A stretch of 64,000 bases of DNA from Meghimatium bilineatum (lineage: Eukaryota > Mollusca > Gastropoda > Stylommatophora > Philomycidae), in assembly GCA_034231615.1 (NCBI GenBank), contig CM067304.1, forward strand, positions 18,218,444 to 18,282,443, in the 5' to 3' direction. This document shows, one piece after another, positions 47,611-59,600 of this stretch. The stretch's first letter is position 1. The number at the start of each line of letters is the position of its first letter. Below the pieces are notes generated by a model. That model was given only the letters and a program-made list of their open reading frames with translations. It had not been told where the DNA came from and did not search any database. A program made the position numbers and the translations under genes.

Positions 47611-50600
47611 GTATGTTTTAATTAGTTAATGTAATCCTAATTTAACGTTGTTATTAGTTGTAAAGAGCACGATAATTAAGCATATGATATACTTTAATTT
47701 CTCCAGCTGTTCGCACTCTTTTGTTGGTTGGTTGGTTGCTGATCCAGCGGTCCATGGGCTCATGCCCTTTGACCTAATGCCACTAGATGGCATTATATTG
47801 CTGGGAAGTCTGTGGATTTTCGGCCCACCCCGGGACAGAGCCAGAGAATAGAATAACTATCACACCTCCAGGAAGGTAGGTTTCAACCTATGCACTGCGC
47901 CTAGCCACTGTAGCCAAGATAGGGTTCACTATGCTCATTCCCCGCCACTAATTGATTACTGGTTATGCCGAACTTCTCTATATAGCTCCAGGCATGAAAC
48001 CAAATATTCAAGTCAAAAGGATTGTCACGTCCTGAGTAACTGTGCCTCTATGATGGGCCTCAGCCATAGAAAAAACAGTGATGTCAGTTTCCTCCTCCTC
48101 AGTGCTGCAGAGTACATCTCTGGCTCCCCCCAACCACAGAGGGTACATACATATATATTCAGGCAAACATGAAAAACATTTCAACAACAAAACAAAATCA
48201 TAACTGTATAGATGACATGTCATGAAGCTTCTATAAGAAGATAACCTCAATATAACGGCATGTCATCCACTAAGGTTTTCTATTGCATGGATGGTATGTC
48301 TAGTGGGCCATTGGTGAGACCAACAGACGCAACCACATGCGTATACTGTTTTGTAAAACAAAAAAAACAAAAAAAAAAAACATGGGCAGCGGATTTCCAC
48401 ATTTTTTGTGAGAAATTATATTTGTTTTGTAAAATCGGTATACCAGTGTTCTGACAAGAGACAAACATACATCACAGAATATGGATATGTTAACTGCCAT
48501 GCAGGTAGTATTGGGAGACTAAGTGGTTTTTGAGAGTGGAGTTCGCTGTAGAATCCAATAGCGAGACAAAGTGTCGCATAGGTTATTGTAAAAAATTTTT
48601 TATAGCATATTCGGATATGTATGACCGACATACGAAGACGTTGCAGCCAGGATGTGAACCATGGCATGACTAATTCCGCTATGCGGATCACATCCTGCAA
48701 CTCTCCAGAAACAGAAATCTATTGATGAATTGAATATATAGGCAAGATTGAATACGTCAATAGCATTACCAATTCTGGTAATGATCACATATAATATAAT
48801 ATGTTTTCCTTTAAATATTCAAGCACATTATGACCGTGAAACATGGACAATAAATCAGTGGCAAAGAATGTATGTCTTCGAAGTGAGATGCTACAGAAGG
48901 ATTTTGAGAATATCTTGAATAACACAGACGCGCAATAACCAACATTACAATTTCACTAGATAGACAGACAGACAGACAGACAGACAAAGAGACAGAAAGA
49001 CAGACATAGGGACAGAGACAGAAAGTCAAACAGATCGACAGATAGATAGACATACAGACAGACATATACGGTAGATAGATATATAGATAGATAATCTTCG
49101 AATAATCTGTATCTTACCTCGGTGGTACACTCTGATAAACTGTATTTTATTCACCTTATAATGTTTACTTCTTACTTGCCTATCTTGTGCTCGTCCCCCT
49201 TTTACTTTTCTGTCAAGTAATGCCGCTATCGACATAGTTATAGACGCACACAAAGAAATATTAATAAGTGAGACTGTATTGTTGTAGTTCCCTTTGTTCT
49301 TTCTTCTACAGCTTGGAACTATATCGCAGGAGATGCGAATGGTGAGTGTTGTTGTTTGTGAGTATTATTGTTTATGAGTGTTATTGTTTGTGAGTGCTTT
49401 GTTTTGTTTGTTTTTTGTTCGCTCCATTGTAACCATCACGGATATCCGTGCGATTTCCGCCGGGAGCGTGATTACGTTGTGCCACCGTTATGCGCCTTGT
49501 AGGCCTAGCACATCCGATTTCGGCATGCCTTGACAATTCGGGTGGGCTACCCTTAGCCTGTGACAGCCTCTATATCTGTCTCCAGGCACGCGTAGTGAAG
49601 ACTCTTCGCCCAGACGATTTTCTTGCTCTCGTCTCACTCGAACGAGGTGTTCCACTGTCTATGAACTTGCCTCGTGTAATTGGACGTGCTGTGCCTGTGC
49701 CCATTAGGTACTGAACCGTTTCTCATCCATGAGCCTGGTTCCTTAAGGGGAAGAACTCAACAGAGGAGTTGGACCTTGGCTCTTTCGCCCTTTTAGCCGA
49801 GGTGTCATTCACTGACATCGTGTACCCCTTGTCCAAGTTCGAGTCTCACACCACGCGTTTGAGAGCAAGGCGTTCTCGAGCTGAGCATCCTTGTCCCAAT
49901 AGCGCCTGAGCCCATCAGGTACTGAACCCTTTCTCTCTTCAAGTGTATTTCCGGTGTAGGAAAACCTGACAGTAGAGTTGGGCCAGGGCTAAATCGTTGT
50001 CCCTTTTGTGCCTGAGCGAATCGAGTACGGAACCCTTTCTCTCTGCAAGTTACTTCCGGTATAGGAAACCTTGACAGTAGAGTTGGGCCAGGACTGCCAT
50101 CGTTGTCCCTTTCTTGCCTACACCCATCGGGTACAGAACCCTTTCTCTTTGCAAGCGTATTTCCGGTTTAGGAAGGCTCGACATTAGAGTTGGGTTAGGT
50201 CTTTTGCTTTACCAAACGCCGATGGATGGGTCTGGGTCTCTGCCTGTTAGGAACTCTGGTAACTAGAAGCCCGTCTCGAGCTGACGGAGCTTGTAGTTCC
50301 CTTTCCTAGGGACTTTTCACTTTCTATTTGCAGTTCGCGCTGCCCTCTAGCGCTGTTCTGCCCTTTCATTGTTTCATTGTACTCTGTATGAAACATATTT
50401 GTCTCTCGCCATGCATCTACCTTTACGTGAATTTTACATTGGCCGCCCCTCCAATGTTCGGACTGGACTGACTAGCTTCACTGTATGCCGACAGTGTCGC
50501 TATATGTGGTGATGCTGGTGGTGTCGGAGATATTGTCTGTCTCTTGTGCAGTCAAATCTCTTTCCATCTGCTACCTCCACATTCTCGGACACGATCCCCA

Positions 50601-53600
50601 AATGATTTGGCCAGAATCAGCACGAGCTGCTGTATTTCTGTTTCCAGGGTGCACCGCGTGGAGGTACATTTGGGATCTTGGTTATCTGCTAACCCTGGGT
50701 CCGCCTAGAGCAATGCGTTCCCTTTGCACCCCTTTGCACCCAATGCGTTCCCTTTGTGAGTGCTGTTGTTTATGAGTTTTATTGTTGATGAGTGTTATTG
50801 TTTATAAGTGTTATTGTTTATGAGTGTTATTGTGATTGATGATAGTTTCTGCGACCATTATTTATCATTTCATATTTGCTTTGCTGTGGCTCCAAAATAA
50901 AGCAAACAATATTAACAGCCACTTTTAACAGCCATGTATATTGTAAGAGGCAACCAAGGGTGTTTAGCTGTGTGAGGTTGTCTGCCCCATCCTATAGAGA
51001 ATCAAAGTACCCAGAATTCATTCGAAATTAGATATGTCCGACAGAAAGGCGCGGATATCACAGCCAATCTGTAAAGCATGATACAACATATTTTGTTTTC
51101 AGAACTACATCTTGCAAACTGCTGGAGTTTGAGAATGAACGTAGAAGAAGAAGAAAACTTATAATTTTATAACTCTGAGATGGTGGAATTACTTGAACCA
51201 CGACCTCAAATATTGTTCTAGTTTTAAATAGCTATGATACAATGAAATTGGACGAGGTTAAAATGAACGTACATCACAGTAGCAAATAAAAAATAAATTG
51301 CTTAAATATCTATTTCGGTAGAAATTACTTTGTATTTTAAAAAAATACTATAATGGACGTAATGGCAGTATTAACTGAACCGCGACAATCATTATATCTG
51401 TGGATTTACGAGGCGTGTTCAAATGAAAACGGGACTTGTTACACCACGCGTGATAGAGCGCACTGATATTGATGACATTTTGCACTAGTAATGAGTATCC
51501 AATAATTTACATACGGTCACGTGTTCATCTTCCCAGCATGCATATGTGCTGCAGAAGACTGTTAACAATATGGCGGGTGTGATTCCGAACCCATCCAAAG
51601 TGAATCAGCGTGCTGTGATCCAGTTTCTTTCATTTGAAGGATGTCAAGCAGTAGACATTCATCGGAGAATGAAGGCAGCATATGGTGACAAATGTTTGTC
51701 GAGGACCAGAGTGATGGAGTGGGTGCGTATGTTTAAAGACGGACGTGAGTTAACGGCAGATCTTGCACGGCCAGGTCAGGCGCATATTGTTGCAACAGAA
51801 GAAGCCATAGCCGTGCTTGATAAAGCACTTTAGACAAGCTGCATAAGGCCATCAAGGCTAAGCGACCAGGCAGACTTTCTCAAGGTGTGATTCTTCTCCA
51901 CGACAACGCTCGTCCGCACGTCGCAAAAATTGTGCAGGAAACATTGGCAAAGAAGAATTGGGAAGTTCTTCATCACCCAGCCTATAGTCCCGATTTATCC
52001 CCGTGTGATTTCCATTTGTTCGGACCGTTGAAGAAAGCACTAAAGGGACAGCGATTCAACAGCGACGCAGACGTGAAGACAGCGGTGACCACATGGTTCA
52101 GAGAACAGCCACGCAACTTTTTCTCGGACGGCATTCGACGTCTACCTAAACAGTGGGATGCTTGCCTAAATGCATACGGAGATTTTTTCTGATGAACCCA
52201 GGTGCATTCTTATTCACAAGTGGTTGCTTTGTTCAATTCCGTTGAAAATATTAAATTGCGTATGATACTTTTTAAATAAATCCACAAGTCCCGTTTTCAT
52301 TTGAACACGCCTCGTACTTCATGATACAATACTAATGAAGTAATGCTGACGGTTGAAAGAAGTGTACCCAATCGTAAGAAATAAACGTTGTATCGAACAG
52401 ATAATACGAAGATAAGTTATTTGAAATATGAGATGTTGAGATAGGGGAAATGTATTTGAAATATGAGATGTTGAGATAGGGGAAAGTATCTGAAATATGA
52501 GATGTTGAGATAGGGGAAAGTATCTGAAATATGAGATGTTGAGATAGGGGAAAGTATCTGAAATATGAGATGTTGAGATAGGGGAAAGGTGTTTGAAATA
52601 TGAGATGTTGAGATAGGGGAAATGTGTTTGAAATATGAGATGTTGAGAAAGGGGAAAGGTATTTGAAATATGAGATGTTGAGATAGGGGAAAGTATCTGA
52701 AATATGAGATGTTGAGATCGGTGAAAGGTATTTGAAATATGAGATATTGAGATAGGGGAAAGGTATTTGAAATGTCGAGATAGATGTAAGGTATTTGAAT
52801 TATTAAATGTGGAGATAGGTTAACGGTATCTCAAATATTAGATGTTGAGATTAGGTGTGGATAAATTACATCAACAATTAGAGTTGTATGATTTAAATAT
52901 GTTGACAGTTGTTCACAAGGAGGACGGGGGTGGAGGGAGAATAGTATGAGTCGTATGTTGACACAATTAGCCATCAAGAGTACTGTTTGCATAAACCAAT
53001 CAAATTGCTTGAATATGAATGAAATTCTGTAATTAACATATAATAAAAAAACATCAATTGTTTCTCACAATTTTCATGTTATAACTCTTTGTTATGAATG
53101 ACTGGAGACAATTTTAGTTTAGTTCAAGTATGGAAGTTTCTTCATGTCAAGATTAAAACATTAATTCCTTAAAATAAAGTTTGCTGCATTTTTGAAATAA
53201 TGAAGCGTGTTTTTTTTTAAACAGCATATAGAATAACCTGCAACATTAAAAAAAAACAACATATGGTCGGTGTTGGACATTTGTGTGTTTGTCGTTGTGC
53301 CGTTTCGGGCATCACGTTGTTTTTGTGTTCCTGCGAGATTTCATCTTCTAAACAACGCCAGCACCTTTGATGGTGTGACTGCTCCACACTGATTGTTTTT
53401 GATTGACGTGATATGACGCAATTTTGAAATTCTTTAATAAATATACTTTAAGAGAGTCATTTAAGCGTTTCTTCTGTCCATCTATCAGCGTTTCTTCTGT
53501 CCATCTGTCAGCGTTTCTTCTGTCCATCTATCAGCGTTTCTTCTGTCCATCTATCAGCGTTTCTTCTGTCCATCTATCAGCGTTTCTTCTGTCCATTTGT

Positions 53601-56600
53601 CAGCGTTTCTTCTGTCCATCTGTCAGCGTTTCTTCTGTCCATCTGTCAGCGTTTCTTCTGTCCATCTGTCAGCGTTTCTTCTGTCCATCTGTCAGCGTTT
53701 CTTCTGTCCATCTGTCAGCTTTTTTAACATAAGGATCTGACAATACATCAACATGTAGCATCAAGATACATGGAAGTAATAGCTACAGGGTTTTCACGTC
53801 ACACAAGTAGGCGGTTCTAAATTAACATTTATGAAATTTCTCTTACAGAAAATACATTTTTTTAACAACAGTTGTAAAATTTGGTTGAAGGACGTAATTT
53901 TTTTATGGCTATGGAGATTTTGACAGTAATCAAAGCCTTGAACTTGAAGCGTACATGGAGATTTTGACAGGAACCAAAGCCTTGAACTTGAAGAGTACAT
54001 GGATATTTTGACAGTAATTAAAGCCGTGAACTAGAAGATTACATGGAGATTTTGACAGTAACGAAAGATGTGAACTGGAAGCGTACATGGTGATTTTGAA
54101 AGTAAAGAAAGATGTGAACTGGAATAGTACATGGAGAGTTTGAAAGTAACGAAAGATGTGAACTGGAAACGTACATGGAGATTTTGAAAGTAACGAAAGA
54201 TGTGAACTGGAAGCGTACATGGAGAGTTTGAAAGTAACGAAAGATGTGAACTGGAAACGTACATGGAGAGTTTGAAAGTAACGAAAGATGTGAACTGGAA
54301 ACGTACATGGAGAGTTTGAAAGTAACGAAAGATGTGAACTGGAAGCGTACATGGAGATTTTGGCAGTAACCAGATCCTTGAACTAGAAGATTACATGGAG
54401 GACAACTCATGTCTGCAGTGTTCGTGACTTGTAAATATTTAGATTGAAGGCTGCTCAGACAAACTCACAAAAGGATTGACGGAAATAAGGACGGGTTGAA
54501 AAACATATATAAAGAAAGATTTTTTTAAAGTTATATATATATATGGAGAGACCTGCTTTTATTTTCATTCCCTCTGTGCTTGTTCTCAAACTCCTGCTGA
54601 TCGACATGCTGCAGTCCAGAGAGAACGGAATATGACTTGTGGTGATTTACAGAGTTTTTGTAATATAGGTATGACATATCCGAATTCAGCACGGTCTTGA
54701 TTCATTTTGACTTGTGGATGAGATAACGAATTTCACCCCTAACAATCTTTAGATCCTTCCTACAACATGCATGGTAGGTCTCAGTTTTGATATTCTTTGC
54801 TCCCAAGTCGGAACCCGACAACAGCCACCAAGAGACATACATACACAAAGACAAATAAATACATATATAGGTAGGTTGGTACAGGTGTTGTGAGGGGCTG
54901 AAGGGAGAGCAAAGATTATAATCATTGTGATCTACTAGGTATGCCAGAAGGAGGTTTAGGAGTTGAATTGGCTGTTTCGTCCCTGAATAGGTTAAAGTGA
55001 TCTGAAGCGATGCTGAAATCGAATGTGTTTATTTACAACCATGGTGTAAATTATAATACAACACATTCCGCTCATTGGACTACATTCTAATATTATACAG
55101 AAGTTCTAGAACGAACGCAGAAGCAGAAGATAGACGCATTTATTTATTGATTTTCCTAAGAAATTTACATCCTAAATAGGTCCAACCAACTGGAAGACCA
55201 ACTACCCAGATTGTGGTGGCACCATGCAGTCTCCAATAAACATCGTCTCCAGCAAAGCCGTCCCTGCAAAAGAACTAGAACAGTTCGATTTTTCCGACTA
55301 CTACAACATTGACGGCGTTGAGATGAAGTTGGAGAACGTAAATGGGCGTACAGGTAATATCTTGCCATCTTCATAGTTATCCGTACACTTCTGCTACTAT
55401 CTTTCAGAGAAAAAGCCAAATATTCATCTTCGTAGAAGTAGTGTTCAAATATGTATCAAATATGTTTAAATATCTGTTCACGAGGTTATGTGTTAGAAAT
55501 TGGACCCGGACTCTTGTTTATGTGTGTCATTTTTTCTGAGATCTCTAGGAATTACTGTTTCAGTTATGAAGTTGCGTGCTCTGATTGATACGTTTTTCCA
55601 TATTTTTCATTTATTGTTTTTCACTTTATCTCTCTTTTTTTTTTACCCTTGCATATTGTTTTTAATGAATAATGCACGAGCAGAAACGTAGACTTCGTCA
55701 GTATTTACACATTTCTGTTTATGCATCCTTGACATTGTGGTTCCTTATTCGCTAGATCTTGGAGGTTAGATTTTGATGTCTTGTTTACAACTATATTCTG
55801 TAGAAGTTTCTCTGAGGTAACTCTGATAATTATTGCTTGAAACTACGTATTTACCAGCTAAGATTGATACTTTTGGCAGTATGTACGCAGCCTCGTTACT
55901 CCTTGAGAGGGACGGATCGCATATGAGGAACCCCGAGTACAATCAAGTAAATCGTATACTAATGTTAAACTGCTAAACAATGTGTATATATATATATATA
56001 TATAATTTTTTCCTTAAATATTCCAATACGACAATCAATACAGGGTAACTGCGTGAAACGTAACAACAATTGCACTTACGTAAAACACAGGTTTATATAA
56101 ACGCTTCAATCAGACACGACAAACGACCTTACATATTCCAGCAATTTACGGCCGTGATACATGGACAATGAATCAGTGGCAGAGAATATATGTCTTCGAC
56201 ATGAGATGTCACAGAAGAATTTTGAAAATACCTTGAATAACACAGACACGCAATAACCAACGTTACACGTTGAAGTGGGCGGAGTCTTATACTGTTTCAC
56301 AACAAGAAAGCTGGGAGTTTTGGGCCATGTAGAGAGACATCACCATATGGATCGTATGGCTGCTGGTAGCAAAGGTCAGGACCACACAAGACGACGATGG
56401 ATAAGGTACACCTCAGGTTATTTAAACAATCTCCACACTGCAGCAAGTCAACTAGCCCATAACGATGAGGTATTAAGAAAACCAATAAGGAAGACCACGT
56501 TCTGGAAAGAATACCCTACCTAAACACCTAACCACACCCTTACCTATATTTATCATTTTGATTATTCGCCCGTGATACTGTATCCTACACCTATTTATTG

Positions 56601-59600
56601 AATTTTTCGATGGCATTATTATTATTATATAAAGTTTCTAGAGCTGCGGAAGGAACTGTAGATACGCATACTTGGGAAAGAGATATATTTTATCGTGCAT
56701 CAATTTCTAAGATCTATCCGAAAATACAAAGTCCTAATTGTTAGCATCCTATAACAAAGTTCGCAACTTAGAGTTAACTCAGTAATAAAGAAAGACGCAA
56801 AAGCAATCAATAATGTTGGTTGTGAACGGTGTAATAGTACTCTTCCTGCCATTTAATCATCTTGTTTGTGAACAGTGTAACAGCGCTCTACCTGCCAATC
56901 AAGTATTTTGGTTGTGAACGATGTAATAGTGATCTCTCTGCCAAATAATGATCTAGGTTGTGAACTGTGTAATCATGCTCTTCCTGACATTTAATCATCT
57001 TTGTTATGAACAGTGTAAAAGTACTCTCTCTGCCAATCATTCATACTGTTTGTGAACGGTGTAATAGTGTTCTCCCTGCCAACCAATCATCCTGTTTCTA
57101 AACGGCGTAATAGTGTTCTCCCCACCAATCAATCATCTTGTTTGTGAACGATGTAATAGTGCTCTCCCTGCCAATCAATCATCTTGTTTGTGAACGATGT
57201 AATAGTGCTCTCCCTGCCAATCAATCATCTTGTTTGTGAACGATGTAATAGTGCTCTCCCTGCCAAACAATCATCTTGTTTGTGAGCTGTGTAATAGTGC
57301 TCTCCCTGCCAAACAATCATCTTGTTTGTGAACGATGTAATAGTGCTCTCCCTGCCAATCAATCATCTTGTTTGTGAGCTGTGTAATAGTGCTCTCCCTG
57401 CCAATCAATCATCTTGTTTGTGAACGATGTAATAGTGCTCTCCCTGCCAATCAATCATCTTGTTTGTGAACGATGTAATAGTGCTCTCCCTGCCAATCAA
57501 TCATCTTGTTTGTGAACGATGTAATAGTGCTCTCCCTGCCAATCAATCATCTTGTTTGTGAACGATGTAATAGTGCTCTCCCTGCCAAACAATCATCTTG
57601 TTTGTGAACGATGTAATAGTGCTCTCCCTGCCAAACAATCATCTTGTTTGTGAGCTGTGTAATAGTGCTCTCCCTGCCAATCAATCATCTTGTTTGTGAA
57701 CGATGTAATAGTGCTCTCCCTGCCAATCAATCATCTTGTTTGTGAACGATGTAATAGTGCTCTCCCTGCCAATCAATCATCTTGTTTGTGAACGATGTAA
57801 TAGTGCTCTCCCTGCCAATCAATCATCTTGTTTGTGAACGATGTAATAGTGCTCTCCCTGCCAATCAATCATCTTGTTTGTGAACGATGTAATAGTGCTC
57901 TCCCTGCCAATCAATCATCTTGTTTGTGAACTGTATAATCGTGTTCTGTAAATGTTAATAATATATTAATTTTCAGCTGAGGTTGTCCTGTCTGGTAAAA
58001 ACATAAAACTTAACGGAGGTAGTCTGTCTACTGATTACTACATGCAGCAGTTTCACTTTCACTGGGGAGGAAACACATCTCGTGGATCGGAGCACAGCCT
58101 GGATGGGAAATACTCACCTATGGAGGTATGCTTTTTCTGTTTCAATTCACGAGTGTAGCAAATTTATTGAAGATGTGCACTGTTCAAATAACTTACAAAT
58201 ATTCTCTATTTCTGTCCATTGATGATCATGGACAAAACTACGGTGTTTGATGCATATTGTGCATTGACATTACATTCATGAGATGGGGTGGTCGGCATCA
58301 CGCCCGTTTTATATACTTTTCCCAGAAAATCTGGTACCCATTTCCTTAGGTTGGATAGACTTTGGAGCTGTTGGTGATTTTCAAATATTTCCGGCTGAAC
58401 TGGAAATTGTGCATTGAAATATCCGACTAGAAATGGAGTTTACTAACAACAGAGCTACATATACCAACAGTTACATAAATGTAGAGTTGTCTAAATGAGA
58501 TCATTCTATTCTCAAAACAACTAAATATTATACATTCTAATATATATATATATATATATTTATATTTCTCTCATATAAATCTTACTTCATTGTTATCTAT
58601 TAACGCCAAGACAATACAACAGTCATTTAAGTCGCTACTATTTTTCAGTGAACTTTTAAAACAGTCATTTAAGTCGCTACTATTTTTCAGTGAACTTTTA
58701 AAACAGTCATTTAAGTCGCTACTATTTTTCAGTGAACTTTTAAAACAGTCATTTAAGTCGCTACTATTTTTCAGTGAACTTTTAAAACAGTCATTTAAGT
58801 CGCTACTATTTTTCAGTGAACTTTTAAAACAGTCATTTAAGTCGCTATTTTTTTTCAGTGAACTTTTAAAACAGCCATTTAAGTCGCTATTTTTTTTCAG
58901 TGAACTTTTAAAACAGTCATTTAAGTCGCTACTATTTTAGTGAACTTTTAAAACAGTCATTTACGTCGCTACTATTTTTCAGTGAATTTTTAAAACAGTC
59001 ATTTAAGTCGCCACTTTTTTTAGTGGACTGTTAAAACAGTCATTTAAGCAGATAAATTATGTCAGTGAGTTGTTAAAAAAGGTCAGTAGTTTTGAAATTA
59101 GACCACGGTTTTAACCAAATTTGAAGACGCTTAAAGAACATCGTGACCGGTCTAGCAAACCGACAGTGTACAACTAATACACTCGTAGGAAACATGGAGA
59201 GTTTTCGTCACCTATATTGGAAGCATCATATCGAATGGGAAAAACTCCAAAGAAATTCAACATAGATGCAACATAGCATACATAATCTTGGGGCAGATAT
59301 CTCATATTTTGAAAACCAAATATGTGAACATGAAGATCAAAGCTGAATTATATAAAAAGATCATCTTATCATCACTATGTGCTACCAATGTCAAACTTAG
59401 ACATTAATAACAGAATTCAAAAGAAAAACTTGTTACATCAGAAATGACATGTCCACGTAGAATTCTCGGAGTACAATAAGAGAGAATCAGAAATGAAAAC
59501 ACTAGACGACTAACAAGCACAATGTCAATTCTAGATTCCATCAGAAGCACAGATTAAGTGGTTTTCGCATGCTTTAAGACTACCACAAAACAGTGCCCCT

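Noticed and set aside
58590..58940. Repeat frame SLLFFSELLKQSFK
   Set aside because: 42-bp minisatellite in a CA-B intron.
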